From assembly GCA_934155625.1 (NCBI GenBank), contig CAKPHD010000001.1, positions 4,948 to 68,947 of the forward strand: a stretch of DNA of 64,000 nucleotides, written 5' to 3'. The notes under the pieces were generated by a model. That model did no database searches and was not told where the DNA came from. It worked only from the letters and a program-made list of their open reading frames with translations. The position numbers were made by a program, and so were the translations under genes. Of the stretch, positions 28,499-37,498 are shown piece by piece. The stretch is from an uncultured Clostridia bacterium (GTDB lineage: Bacteria; Bacillota; Clostridia; TANB77; CAG-508). Each line of letters opens with the position of its first letter. The first letter of the stretch is position 1.

Positions 28499-28763
28499 TT
28501 ATCCTCCCAACAGCAATTTAACAATAATAAGAAATATAGCACCAGGAACACCTAATATACCGTACTAAAATAGCAGTAAAAAAGTTCAATCCTATATGAA
28601 ATCCCCATATCCCTCCAATCAAATTAATAATGTAAATTAATACTCCACCTAAAATAGAATTAAAAACTAATTTTAAAATTTTTTTAATAGGAATTATAAA
28701 AATCTTCCCTATAACAAATAAAATACATATACAAGATATTATTATAAGAACATTTATATTCAT
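28499..28763 (-). CDS. bofA: pro-sigma-K processing inhibitor BofA family, apparent +1 frameshift
   Basis: A small membrane protein with KKILKLVFNSILGGVLIYIINLIG and FHIGLNFFTAILV, the BofA pattern. In frame, the next codon is CGG (28562-28560) and the reading then diverges to a stop at 28518. Skipping the C gives GILGVPGAIFLIIVKLLLGG and a stop at 28499, a normal BofA end and a total of 87 residues. BofA anchors the SpoIVFB protease complex in the forespore membrane during sporulation. It lies downstream of yaaL, as in Bacillus. The shift is a programmed event at CGG, a mutation or a sequence error. Confidence 0.85.
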
Positions 28764-28784
28764 AGTCTTTTCACCTCAAACAAT

Positions 28785-28815
28785 AAAAATAGTAGTAATA
28801 ATTACTACTATTTTT
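28785..28815 (-). terminator. A/T-rich hairpin between yaaL and bofA
   Basis: A perfect 14-bp stem AAAAATAGTAGTAA / TTACTACTATTTTT with a 3-base loop ends in a T run on either strand. It follows yaaL by 25 bases and may attenuate or end that transcript. Confidence 0.6.
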
Positions 28816-28840
28816 ATGTTCAAAACAGGACAAATATTCT

Positions 28841-29128
28841 CTATCCCGCAATATTCTTTTTATTATATAATCTTGCCTTCAATTCGTCTACCCTGCTCAA
28901 TTCTATTCCTTTTGTTTTGGCAATCTTTATTAAATAATCTAATTTAGCTTGATGTGCCTTTATTTGATAAATATAATAATCTATTAGCGAATCTTCTGCA
29001 TATTCAAAGTTGCATCTGGCAACTTCTAATACTTTCTTCGTCTCAATAATTGTTTGTATAATTTCTTGTTCTAATTCTTCTTCACTTCTTACTTTTAACA
29101 TTTTTTCTATCAAATACTCTTCTTGCAC
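28841..29128 (-). CDS. DUF2508 (YaaL family) protein
   Basis: A 95-residue helical protein. The core ETKKVLEVARCNFEYAEDS and YYIYQIKAHQAKLDYLIKIAK fits DUF2508/YaaL. Position directly before bofA is the same as in Bacillus (recR-yaaL-bofA), although recR is absent here. GTG 29128 is the likely start, with GGAGG 11 bases upstream; no in-frame ATG is available nearby. Function is unknown. Confidence 0.75.
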   Translation of the reverse strand: MQEEYLIEKMLKVRSEEELEQEIIQTIIETKKVLEVARCNFEYAEDSLIDYYIYQIKAHQAKLDYLIKIAKTKGIELSRVDELKARLYNKKNIAG

Positions 29129-29212
29129 TTTGCACTATACCTCCAAATTATAGATTTTGTATTATTATAATTATTATATGCATGTTTTTTCTAAAATATG
29201 CATTTTTTGTAA

Positions 29213-29364
29213 GGTACCGTTGGGACCGGTTCTTAAAAGTAACAAAAAAGTACCGCAGAGAACCGGTCCCAAAAGTAACAAAAAAAGGTACCGCAGAGAA
29301 CCGGTCCCAAAAGTAACAAAAAGTACCGCAGAGAACCGGTCCCAAAAGTAACAAAAAAAGTACC
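29213..29364. repeat. four copies of the dispersed repeat, one inverted relative to three
   Basis: One plus-orientation unit (GGTACCGTTGGGACCGGTTC, 29213) is followed by three inverted units (GTACCGCAGAGAACCGGTCC) at about 29250, 29289 and 29324. The block ends two bases before the CaCA gene stop codon. Confidence 0.93.
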
Positions 29365-29365
29365 A

Positions 29366-30283
29366 CTATGATATACTTGTAAATAAAACTATTCCTATAG
29401 ACTGAATAATAAACAAATTCATCATATTAGACATAAGCAAATTATTAGTAGCTTCGATAACACCAATCATATCATTATTAGAATTTTTATGATGGCGCTG
29501 AGCCTCAAAAAATGTTATCAGTTCTGGGATGCTTGTAACAAATCCAAGTACTATTCCAATAATTACTTCTGGTACATTAAATCTTCTACACAAAACATCT
29601 AATGTATTTCCTAATAAATCTCCTATTACAAATAAAAGTATTCCTGTTACCAACAAAATCATAATGTCTCTCACAAGCTTTAACCTTTTATTTGAATTCA
29701 CCTTTTGTTCCATATGCTTCGCAGACTTAGTCTTTCGCTTGTTTCCTCTTTTTCCAGCGTCACTGTTCACTTCTACATTTTCTTCATTTTTGTTTTCAAT
29801 TGCAACTTCATCTTCGTTCAAATACAATGCATGAGCATTATTGTTGATTTTCTTGCACCCTAAATAAAGTATAATTAATAACGGAACCATTGCTAATTGA
29901 AACTCACTTTCTACTGCACTAAACATTAATGGTAAAAGAATAGTTATAACAACTAAAATTATATCAACCCTAATAGCCTGATTTTTCAACGCTTTTTGAT
30001 TTTTATTTAGTGCAATTGCTCCTGCATATTGAATTAGATTTATTACATTTGAACTTAATACATTATAAATGCTTGCTCCTAGCAATCCTTTCATGCTGGC
30101 AGCTCCTATTGTTAGTAATTCCGGAACTGATGTTGCTATTCCTGCAATATCTCCTACTGTTTTAGGTTTTAAATTCAAATTTTCTGCTAAACTTCTTAAT
30201 GCTCTGACCAATATATATTTAGATATCAACACTATCAATCCTGAATAAACTACAAATTGAACTATTTCCAATAATAATTCCAT
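29366..30283 (-). CDS. CaCA-family sodium/calcium exchanger-like membrane protein
   Basis: A 305-residue membrane protein with two alpha-repeats of the Ca2+/cation antiporter family: DIAGIATSVPELLTIGAASM in the first half and IGIVLGFVTSIPELITFFEA in the second. About ten hydrophobic segments are split by a charged cytosolic loop (about 150-195, rich in Lys/Glu/Asn). It is slightly shorter than typical YrbG-like exchangers. The stop codon TAG lies two bases from the repeat cluster at 29213-29364. Confidence 0.8.
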   Translation of the reverse strand: MELLLEIVQFVVYSGLIVLISKYILVRALRSLAENLNLKPKTVGDIAGIATSVPELLTIGAASMKGLLGASIYNVLSSNVINLIQYAGAIALNKNQKALKNQAIRVDIILVVITILLPLMFSAVESEFQLAMVPLLIILYLGCKKINNNAHALYLNEDEVAIENKNEENVEVNSDAGKRGNKRKTKSAKHMEQKVNSNKRLKLVRDIMILLVTGILLFVIGDLLGNTLDVLCRRFNVPEVIIGIVLGFVTSIPELITFFEAQRHHKNSNNDMIGVIEATNNLLMSNMMNLFIIQSIGIVLFTSIS

Positions 30284-30449
30284 AATTTATCACCACTCCT
30301 CAAATTTTCACTTAGTTAGAATTCATAGCTTATAATAAATACATAAATACTTTTATAAATTAATAATATATTGTATAAAATCCATATAATACTGTGATAT
30401 GAATTGTAACTTCTCTTAAAGCTATTATTTACAAATTATGTGATTTTTA

Positions 30450-30478
30450 TTGATATTTATTGATTTTTGTTATATAAT
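30450..30478 (+). promoter_or_regulatory. sigma-A-type promoter of serS
   Basis: TTGATA at 30450-30455 and TATAAT at 30473-30478, 17-base spacing. No T-box leader follows: only 40 bases separate the -10 box from the start codon. Confidence 0.8.
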
Positions 30479-30518
30479 AACAACATTAATATACACTTTT
30501 AGGAAGGAATTGAGAAAT

Positions 30519-31808
30519 ATGATAGATATTAAATTAATTAGAGAAAATCCAGAATTGGTAAAAGAAAATATTAGAAAAAAATTTCAAGATCAAAAATTAG
30601 TTCTTGTTGATGAAGTTTTAGAATTAGACACAAAAAATAGAGAAGCAAAACTAAATGGAGACAATCTTAGATCTGACAGAAAAAAGACTAGTGAACAAAT
30701 AGGACAGCTTATGAAAGCTGGTCAAAAAGATGAGGCTGAAAAATTAAAACAAGAAGTTCAAAAAATAAATTCAGCACTTGAAGAAAATGAAGCACTTGAA
30801 GAAAAATATTCAAACGAAATTAAAGAAAGAATGATGAAAATTCCAAATATAATGGATGCAAGTGTTCCAATTGGAAAAGATGACAGTGAAAATGTAGAAG
30901 TTCAAAAATTTGGAGAACCAACAAAACCAGATTATGAAATTCCTTATCATGCAGATATATTAGATACATTTAACGGTCTAGACAAAGACAGTGCTGGAAG
31001 AACTAGTGGAATGGGCTTCTATTATTTAGTTGGCGATATTGCAAGATTACACGAAGCAATGCTTGCTTATGCTAGAGATTATATGATAAATAATGGATTC
31101 ACATATTGCATTCCTCCATTCATGATTCGTTCAGACGTTGTTACAGGTGTAATGAGCTTTGAAGAAATGGATGCAATGATGTATAAAATTGAAAATGAAG
31201 ATTTATACTTAATCGGTACATCTGAACACTCAATGATAGGAAGATTCAAAGATCAAATTATCAAAAAATCTGATTTACCAATAACAATGACATCATATTC
31301 TCCTTGTTTTAGAAAAGAAATTGGTTCTCATGGATTAGAAGAAAGAGGCTTATACCGTGTACATCAATTTGAAAAACAAGAAATGATAGTTCTTTGTGAA
31401 CCAGAAGATTCTATGAATTGGTATAATAAAATGTGGAAATTAAGTGTTGACTTATTTAGAAATTTCAATGTTCCTGTAAGACAACTTGACTGTTGCTCTG
31501 GAGATTTAGCAGATTTAAAAGTTAAATCATGTGATATAGAAGCTTGGAGCCCACGTCAACAAAAATATTTTGAAGTTTGCAGTTGTTCTACTTTAGGAGA
31601 TGCTCAAGCTAGACGTTTAGGAATTCGTGCTAAAGGTGAAAAAGGAAATTATTATGTCCATACTTTAAATAATACTGTTGTTGCTACACCTAGAGGCTTA
31701 ATTGCAGTTATTGAAAATAACTATAATGAAGATGGAACTATCACTGTTCCAGAAGTTTTAAGACCTTATATGGGTGGAACAGCTAAATTAGTACCTGTAA
31801 AAAAATAA
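30519..31808 (+). CDS. serS: serine-tRNA ligase
   Basis: The start MIDIKLIRENPELVKENIRK at 30519 fits SerRS and has AGGAAGG 11 bases upstream. An in-frame ATG at 30450 lies in the promoter and is rejected. The N-terminal coiled-coil arm is followed by the class II catalytic core with PCFRKEIGSHG (motif 2) and a motif 3 region near NTVVATPRGLIAVIEN. The protein has 429 residues, normal for the family. A single repeat copy separates it from engB. Confidence 0.97.
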   Translation: MIDIKLIRENPELVKENIRKKFQDQKLVLVDEVLELDTKNREAKLNGDNLRSDRKKTSEQIGQLMKAGQKDEAEKLKQEVQKINSALEENEALEEKYSNEIKERMMKIPNIMDASVPIGKDDSENVEVQKFGEPTKPDYEIPYHADILDTFNGLDKDSAGRTSGMGFYYLVGDIARLHEAMLAYARDYMINNGFTYCIPPFMIRSDVVTGVMSFEEMDAMMYKIENEDLYLIGTSEHSMIGRFKDQIIKKSDLPITMTSYSPCFRKEIGSHGLEERGLYRVHQFEKQEMIVLCEPEDSMNWYNKMWKLSVDLFRNFNVPVRQLDCCSGDLADLKVKSCDIEAWSPRQQKYFEVCSCSTLGDAQARRLGIRAKGEKGNYYVHTLNNTVVATPRGLIAVIENNYNEDGTITVPEVLRPYMGGTAKLVPVKK

Positions 31809-31809
31809 T

Positions 31810-31840
31810 GGTACTTTTGGGACCGGTTCTTATCGGTACC
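31810..31840. repeat. single copy of the dispersed repeat between serS and engB
   Basis: A 31-base unit (GGTACTTTTGGGACCGG ... CGGTACC) starts one base after the serS stop codon. Confidence 0.92.
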
Positions 31841-31864
31841 TTAAATTAGAAAGGATTTATAATT

Positions 31865-32446
31865 ATGATTGTAAAAAACCCAAAATTTGAAATCTCTGCT
31901 GTAAGAGAAAATCAATATCCTAAAAATGGACTACCAGAAGTTGTTTTAGTTGGAAAATCTAATGTTGGAAAGTCTAGTTTTATAAACACTATGATTAATA
32001 GAAAAAAGTTAGCTCGTACAAGTAGTGAGCCTGGAAAGACTCGTCAATTAAATTTTTATAATATTGATGACAATTTTTATTTTGTTGATTTGCCTGGTTA
32101 TGGCTATAGCAAAATGTCTAAACAAGAACAAGTTAAAGTTGGCGAATTTATTGAACATTATTTAAAACATCGTCAAGAAATTTGTCTTATTATATTTTTA
32201 GTTGATATTAGGCATGACCCTACTTCTAATGATTTTTTAATGTATGATTATGTTATAAGAAGTGGTCTTCCTTGTATGATTTTAACTAATAAGGCTGATA
32301 AAATTGCAAAAACTAAAGTAGATGATGCTGCTAAAAATATTCAAAAACAGCTTAATCCTATTGGAGATATTACTACTCTTCCTTTTTCTTCTGAACGAAA
32401 AGTTTATAGTGATGAGGTTTGGAAAGTTATTGAATCTTATTTGTAA
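31865..32446 (+). CDS. engB: ribosome biogenesis GTPase YsxC/EngB
   Basis: A 193-residue TRAFAC GTPase of large-subunit assembly. GTPase motifs are VGKSNVGKSSFIN (G1), DLPGYGYSK (G3) and LTNKADKI (G4). The length is typical. AGAAAGGA is the ribosome site. It is co-directional with serS, 56 bases downstream, and is followed by a shared terminator. Confidence 0.97.
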   Translation: MIVKNPKFEISAVRENQYPKNGLPEVVLVGKSNVGKSSFINTMINRKKLARTSSEPGKTRQLNFYNIDDNFYFVDLPGYGYSKMSKQEQVKVGEFIEHYLKHRQEICLIIFLVDIRHDPTSNDFLMYDYVIRSGLPCMILTNKADKIAKTKVDDAAKNIQKQLNPIGDITTLPFSSERKVYSDEVWKVIESYL

Positions 32447-32460
32447 AATATATTCACTGT

Positions 32461-32491
32461 AAAAGAGCAAATTCTATGAGTCTGCTCTTTT
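32461..32491. terminator. bidirectional terminator after engB
   Basis: A perfect 9-bp stem AAAAGAGCA / TGCTCTTTT with a 13-base loop. It overlaps the last codons of the converging DUF951 gene. Confidence 0.75.
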
Positions 32492-32662
32492 CTCTATTTT
32501 TGTTATGGCCTTTAATGCTTTAGGTCTCTCAAGAACTACAGTATGTCCACACCCTTGGCATTTTAGTTTAAAATCAACACCAACTCTGGTTATTTCCCAT
32601 AGTTTGCTTCCACATGGATGTGGCTTTTTAGTTCTAACTATATCTCCAATGTTGTAGTCCAT
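32474..32662 (-). CDS. DUF951 family protein
   Basis: A 62-residue protein beginning MDYNIGDIVRTKKPHPCGSK with a second pair of cysteines in LKCQGCGHTVVLERPK. This is the DUF951 (YyzM) zinc-ribbon-like pattern, widespread in Firmicutes. Function is unknown. Ribosome site AAGGAGG lies 7 bases upstream. Downstream of the HAD gene on the same strand. Confidence 0.9.
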   Translation of the reverse strand: MDYNIGDIVRTKKPHPCGSKLWEITRVGVDFKLKCQGCGHTVVLERPKALKAITKIEKRADS

Positions 32663-32691
32663 ATTGAATTCCTCCTTTACTACAATTGCAT

Positions 32692-33186
32692 TTATCTTTC
32701 TTCTTCAATAACAATATTTTTAGTTCTTCCAAATCTTTCAATAATTTTATCTACATCTTTTTCTTGTAAACCTTTTCCAAATCCTCTAACTTCATTTTCT
32801 TCCATTTTTATTAAATGAGATAAAATTTCTTCATCAAAATCATCAAAAATGTCATCGTCTAATACAACATAATCTTCAATCTCTAAGCCATCATTTAACT
32901 CTTCGGAATTTTCAGCGATCCACTGTTTTATTTCTTTACCTCTTTCATTATCTAAAAAAGGTGTTTTATCAAATATAATTCCATTTCTTAAAAGAATTTC
33001 TTGAACTTTTCCAAAACTCCTTTTATATCTAAAAGATGAAGAAACTACTACTTTTGCACCAGTTTCTTCAACAGCCTTTTTTACTAATCTTACTGTTTTC
33101 TCATCTATATAAGAATTGTCTATATTATTATCGAAAAATTTATCAGAATTTAACACACCATCAACATCTAAGAAAATTACTTTCAT
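32692..33186 (-). CDS. HAD-superfamily phosphatase-like protein
   Basis: A 164-residue protein with the HAD motifs VIFLDVDGVLNSD (motif I), VVVSSSFR (motif II) and VVLDDDIFDDFDEE (motif III/IV region). It resembles the HAD_SAK_2 group. Substrate is unknown. Its ATG overlaps the gltX stop by one base, so it is translated with gltX. Confidence 0.8.
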   Translation of the reverse strand: MKVIFLDVDGVLNSDKFFDNNIDNSYIDEKTVRLVKKAVEETGAKVVVSSSFRYKRSFGKVQEILLRNGIIFDKTPFLDNERGKEIKQWIAENSEELNDGLEIEDYVVLDDDIFDDFDEEILSHLIKMEENEVRGFGKGLQEKDVDKIIERFGRTKNIVIEEER

Positions 33187-34868
33187 TATTTCAAATTCTC
33201 CTTAGCAACATCAAAACGTTTAGCAATTCTCTCTTTTCCAAGGACTTGCATAATTTCGTACATATCAGGAGTATTAGTTCTTGCAGTTAATGCAACTCTT
33301 AAAACTGTACTAACATCTCCAACATGTGCTTTGTACATTCCTGGATTTGCTTTAAATTCTTTTACTTCTTTAGCATATCCCATTTCTCCTGCAACTTCTT
33401 TGATTTTGTTGAACCAAGTTTGTTTATCATCATTTTCATCATAGTATTTTTCAATATATAAATCTAATATTTTAGAAATATCTTCCTTATCTGAAATTGC
33501 TGGTTGATATGGATATTCTTGAGTATTGTTGTAAAATTCTGAGTCATACATATATGAAATATTTTCTTTTACATCTGACCATTTTGCAATATCTTTTCTT
33601 GGCTTTTTGTTTCCTCTTTCGATTCCGAAAACTTTTAAAGCATATTCTTTATCTTTTAATAAATCTGCAAGTTCGTTGTCATATTCTTTTGCCCATTCTA
33701 AAGCTTTTTCGTATACATCTTCTGCTGTCATTTTAGATATTACTGTTTTACCAATATCTAATAATTTTACCATATCAAATAATGCACCACTTACACTCAT
33801 TTTGTTTAATTGGAAATCAAATTCCTCCATCTTTTTGTCTGGATTTGCTCTTCTCCAATTTTCGAATGTAGAGTTTGCAATATTTAATAAATATTCTTTT
33901 ACAGCGTCTGTTGGAACACCTTGTTCTTTGTAGTATGAAACAGCTGCTTCTGGATCTTTTCTCTTGCTTAATTTACGTTTTCCGCCATTATCGTTTTTCA
34001 TAATTGGTGAAATATGTGCATATTTTGGTGCTTTAAATCCTAATTCATGGAATAATTGTAAATGTAATGGTACTGATGATAACCATTCATCACTTCTTAT
34101 TACATGTGTTGTATGCATTAAATGATCATCAACTGCATGTGCAAAATGATATGTTGGTAATCCATCAGATTTAATTATAATTATATCTTGATCATTTTCT
34201 GGGAAGTCTACATTTCCTTTTATAACATCTTTATGCTTGATTTTTCTGTCTTCTCTTCCTGGTGATTTAAATCTGATTATATATGGTTCTCCTGCTTTGA
34301 TTTTTTCTGCCATTTCTTCAACAGATAAATTTCTGCATTTTGCCCAAGCACCATAATATCCTGTTCTTAATTTTGCTGTTTCTTGTTTATTTCTTATTTC
34401 TTCTAGGTCTTCTGGTGTACAGAAACATGGATATGCTTTTCCTTGTTCTAACATATATTTAGCATATGCTTGATATATTTCTTTTCTTAAACTTTGTTTA
34501 TATGGTCCGTAATTTCCTATTTCTTCTGTATCTGAAATCATTCCTTCATCTGGTGCCATATCAAAGTCTTTTAATGAATTTACTATTCCAGTTACTCCAT
34601 TTTCTACTTCTCTTTTTTGGTCTGTATCTTCAACTCTTAAAAAGAATACTCCTCCTGTCTTTTCTGCAACAGTTCTTGCTACTAATGCTTGATATAGACC
34701 TCCTATATGTACAAACCCAGTTGGACTAGGAGCAAATCTTGTTACTATTGCTCCTTCTGGTAAGTTTCTTTCTGGGTATTTTTCTTCATAATATGATATT
34801 TCTTTCGCATCCGGAAAGATTAAATTTGCTAAATCTTTGTAATCCATTTTCTCCTCCTTGTGGGACAT
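33186..34868 (-). CDS. gltX: glutamate-tRNA ligase
   Basis: A 560-residue class I synthetase. The HIGH-type motif is in FAPSPTGFVHIGGLY and the KMSKS-type motif in KRKLSKRKDPEA. There is a Cys-containing insertion around AYPCFCTPEDLEEIR. The first Met may be internal: MDYKDLANLIF is nearer to a clear ribosome site (AAGGAGGAGAAA), so the first 7 residues are doubtful. Non-discriminating charging of tRNA-Gln is likely in Firmicutes but is not shown here. Confidence 0.95.
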   Translation of the reverse strand: MSHKEEKMDYKDLANLIFPDAKEISYYEEKYPERNLPEGAIVTRFAPSPTGFVHIGGLYQALVARTVAEKTGGVFFLRVEDTDQKREVENGVTGIVNSLKDFDMAPDEGMISDTEEIGNYGPYKQSLRKEIYQAYAKYMLEQGKAYPCFCTPEDLEEIRNKQETAKLRTGYYGAWAKCRNLSVEEMAEKIKAGEPYIIRFKSPGREDRKIKHKDVIKGNVDFPENDQDIIIIKSDGLPTYHFAHAVDDHLMHTTHVIRSDEWLSSVPLHLQLFHELGFKAPKYAHISPIMKNDNGGKRKLSKRKDPEAAVSYYKEQGVPTDAVKEYLLNIANSTFENWRRANPDKKMEEFDFQLNKMSVSGALFDMVKLLDIGKTVISKMTAEDVYEKALEWAKEYDNELADLLKDKEYALKVFGIERGNKKPRKDIAKWSDVKENISYMYDSEFYNNTQEYPYQPAISDKEDISKILDLYIEKYYDENDDKQTWFNKIKEVAGEMGYAKEVKEFKANPGMYKAHVGDVSTVLRVALTARTNTPDMYEIMQVLGKERIAKRFDVAKENLK

Positions 34869-34892
34869 TTAGTTTTAGCCCATTTTATTTTT

Positions 34893-36785
34893 CTATACTT
34901 CCATTATAATTGGTATAATCATTGGATTTCTCTTTGTTTTAATAAATAAGTAATCACGTAAATTTTCTTTAACAGTTGATTTTATTGTTGACCAATCACG
35001 AACTCCTCTTTCTTCGCACTTAGCAACTTCGTGTCTTACAACACTCTTTACATCATCCATTAAGTTTTCTGATTCTCTAACATATACAAATCCTCTAGAA
35101 ATTACATCTGGACCTGCAACAACTTCTCCTGTTTGAGAATCCATTGTTAATACAATAACTATAAGTCCATCTTGTGCAAGATGTTGTCTATCTCTTAAAA
35201 CTATGTTTCCAACATCTCCAACACCTAATCCATCTACTAATACTCTTCCACTTGGCACAGAACCATTGAATTTTGCTTCTTCTTCGTTCATTTCTAGTAC
35301 TCTACCATTTGTTAGCATGAATATATTATCTTTATCTATTCCCATTAATTCCGCTGTTTCTTGATGAGCTCTTAATTGTCTGTATTCACCATGAACCGGT
35401 ATAAAATATTTTGGTTTAGCTAAAGCTAATATTAATTTTTGCTCTTCTTGGCAAGCATGTCCAGAAACGTGAACATCTGCTAATGCACTATATACAACTT
35501 CTGCACCTAATTGCATTAAATCATCAATTACTTTAGAAACATATTTTTCGTTTCCAGGTATTGGTGTTGCTGATATTATAATTAGGTCATTTGGTGTAAT
35601 TTTTACCTTTCTATGGTCTCCTGCAGCCATTCTTGTTAATGCTGACATAGGTTCACCTTGGCTTCCTGTTGTAATAATTACAAGTTGGTCATCTGTATAA
35701 CTTCCAATCATATCTATATCTATAAATAAGTTTTCTGGGCAGTCTATATATCCAAGTTCAACTGCTGTTGATATCATGTTTATCATACTTCTACCACATA
35801 CAGCTATTTTTCTTCCATATTTTACTGCTGAGTTTACAATTTGTTGAATTCTGTGTACATTTGAAGCAAATGTTGCTACAACTATTCTTTTGGTACAATT
35901 TAGAAATAGTTTTTCAAATACTTCTCCAACAGAACTTTCTGACATTGTAAATCCTCTTCTTTCAGCATTCGTGCTATCTGCCATTAATGCTAAGACTCCT
36001 TGTTGTCCTAATTCTGCAATTCTGCCAAAGTCCATAATTTGTCCATCTATTGGTGTATAATCTACTTTAAAGTCTCCTGTGTGTAATACAGTTCCAGCTG
36101 GTGTAGTTATTGCTAACATTACTGAATCTGGAATACTGTGTGAACTTCTAATAAATTCTACTTTAAAGTTTTTACCAAGTTTTATTGTATCTCCTTGATT
36201 TACTATGTGCATTTCTGTACTTCTTAATAATTTATGTTCTTCTAATTTATTGCTAATTAACCCTGCAGTTAATCTAGTTGCATATATTGGTACATTTATT
36301 TGTTTTAAGAAATATGGAATTCCTCCTATATGATCCTCATGCCCATGTGTTATAACCATTCCTTTTATTTTCTCTTGATTTTTTACTAAGTATGTTACAT
36401 CTGGTATTACTAAGTCTACTCCTAGCATATCATCTTCTGGGAATGAAATACCACAATCTACTATTATTATTTCGTCTTCATATTCAAATACTGTTATATT
36501 TTTTCCGATTTCATGTAATCCTCCTAATGGGATTATTTTTAGTTTTGATTTTTTGAATATGTCTTGTTTTTTGGTTCTTCTTGTACTTCTTGTTTTTGTT
36601 TCTTTTTTCTTTTCTGTTTTTTCTTCGATTTTTACTTCTTTTAAATCTTTTTCTTCTTTCTTATTATAATTCTTTCTTGCTGTGTTTTTTCTAGTTGTGC
36701 TTTTTCTTTTTTCTGATGTTTTTGAAACATTTTTTGCTTTTTTTACTTGCTCTTTCTCTTTTAAAGCATTGTTTTCCTCTGTCAT
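34893..36785 (-). CDS. rnj: ribonuclease J
   Basis: A 630-residue metallo-beta-lactamase/beta-CASP ribonuclease with endo- and 5' exo-activity. The metal motif HGHEDH is at 147-152, and ALADVHVSGHACQEEQ and PVHGEYRQ are beta-CASP motifs. Residues 1-80 are an additional low-complexity Lys/Arg/Thr/Glu-rich extension, absent from the Bacillus enzyme. The consensus promoter at 36999 and the upstream palindrome suggest its own transcript. Confidence 0.95.
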   Translation of the reverse strand: MTEENNALKEKEQVKKAKNVSKTSEKRKSTTRKNTARKNYNKKEEKDLKEVKIEEKTEKKKETKTRSTRRTKKQDIFKKSKLKIIPLGGLHEIGKNITVFEYEDEIIIVDCGISFPEDDMLGVDLVIPDVTYLVKNQEKIKGMVITHGHEDHIGGIPYFLKQINVPIYATRLTAGLISNKLEEHKLLRSTEMHIVNQGDTIKLGKNFKVEFIRSSHSIPDSVMLAITTPAGTVLHTGDFKVDYTPIDGQIMDFGRIAELGQQGVLALMADSTNAERRGFTMSESSVGEVFEKLFLNCTKRIVVATFASNVHRIQQIVNSAVKYGRKIAVCGRSMINMISTAVELGYIDCPENLFIDIDMIGSYTDDQLVIITTGSQGEPMSALTRMAAGDHRKVKITPNDLIIISATPIPGNEKYVSKVIDDLMQLGAEVVYSALADVHVSGHACQEEQKLILALAKPKYFIPVHGEYRQLRAHQETAELMGIDKDNIFMLTNGRVLEMNEEEAKFNGSVPSGRVLVDGLGVGDVGNIVLRDRQHLAQDGLIVIVLTMDSQTGEVVAGPDVISRGFVYVRESENLMDDVKSVVRHEVAKCEERGVRDWSTIKSTVKENLRDYLFIKTKRNPMIIPIIMEV

Positions 36786-36998
36786 AATCTAAATTTTCTC
36801 CTTTCTATATCTTATAAGTTTATTAAATTTCATTTTACGTACATCACTAATAGAAAGTCCACTAATACACATGAACTTTTTTATATTCATGCAATTTAAA
36901 CTTTTTCTATTTTCCGCTCTTTTAATTATTCGCTTTTTCTCTCTCTTTAATACATTAAAATAAAATCTCTTCTTTGCCCTTTTGGCAACCTGATATAG

Positions 36999-37039
36999 AT
37001 TATAACAGATTCTAAAAATGTTGTCAAGTTGACAACATT
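36999..37039 (-). promoter_or_regulatory. consensus rnj promoter with a palindrome over the -35 box
   Basis: On the minus strand TTGACA (37027-37022) and TATAAT (37004-36999) are perfect boxes with 17-base spacing. A 23-base palindrome (11-base arms AATGTTGTCAA / TTGACAACATT, 37017-37039) covers the -35 box. It is either an operator or the terminator of the upstream coiled-coil gene, which ends at 37043. Confidence 0.75.
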
Positions 37040-37042
37040 ATG

Positions 37043-37498
37043 TTATCTTTTTATCTTTGATATATCAATTATATTTTGCATTTTTCCTACATTTGGATCT
37101 CCTAATTTTTTAGATATTGTAAGATCAAATTGTGTTAATATATCAAGTAGTTCATTATGGTCATTTTTTCTATCTTTTTCGTATTTTTCCCAGCACTTTT
37201 CGTTTCGTTCCCAACGTTTGTCATTTTCCTCCCAACGTTTGTCGTTCTCCTCCCAACGTTTGTCATTTTCCTCCCAACGTTTGTTGTTCTCCTCCCAACG
37301 CTTGGTATTCTCTGCCCATAGTCTTTTGTTTTCCTCCCAATGAGCATTCTCAATTTCTCTACTCTTTTGTATTTCTCTCTTATTTTCTTTTATCTCAGCT
37401 CTTAACTCATTAAAAGAAGCTGTTGTTTGTAATTGAAATGTATTTAATGCTTGTCCTAGTTGTAATACTTGTTCTAGTATTTGATCATTGTCAACCAT
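37043..37498 (-). CDS. coiled-coil protein with tandem RWEENDK heptads
   Basis: The start MVDNDQILEQVLQLGQAL at 37498 has AAGGAGG 8 bases upstream. The 151-residue protein carries about eight tandem 7-residue repeats (WEENDKR), each matching a 21-base DNA repeat. The ends are non-repetitive (N-terminal ELRAEIKENKREIQ; C-terminal DPNVGKMQNIIDISKIKR). It looks cytosolic and highly charged. No family is recognised; similar Trp-Glu-Glu heptad proteins occur in phage and bacterial genomes. Confidence 0.7.
   Translation of the reverse strand: MVDNDQILEQVLQLGQALNTFQLQTTASFNELRAEIKENKREIQKSREIENAHWEENKRLWAENTKRWEENNKRWEENDKRWEENDKRWEENDKRWERNEKCWEKYEKDRKNDHNELLDILTQFDLTISKKLGDPNVGKMQNIIDISKIKR
37196..37340. 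repeat. tandem 21-bp repeats encoding heptads
   Basis: Unit CTCCCAACGTTTGTCATTTTC (with small changes) is repeated about seven times inside the coiled-coil gene, so copy number may vary between strains. Confidence 0.85.

Noticed and set aside
30284..30518. T-box leader for serS
   Set aside because: The promoter -10 box is only 40 bases before the start codon, and no T-box sequence or terminator is seen.
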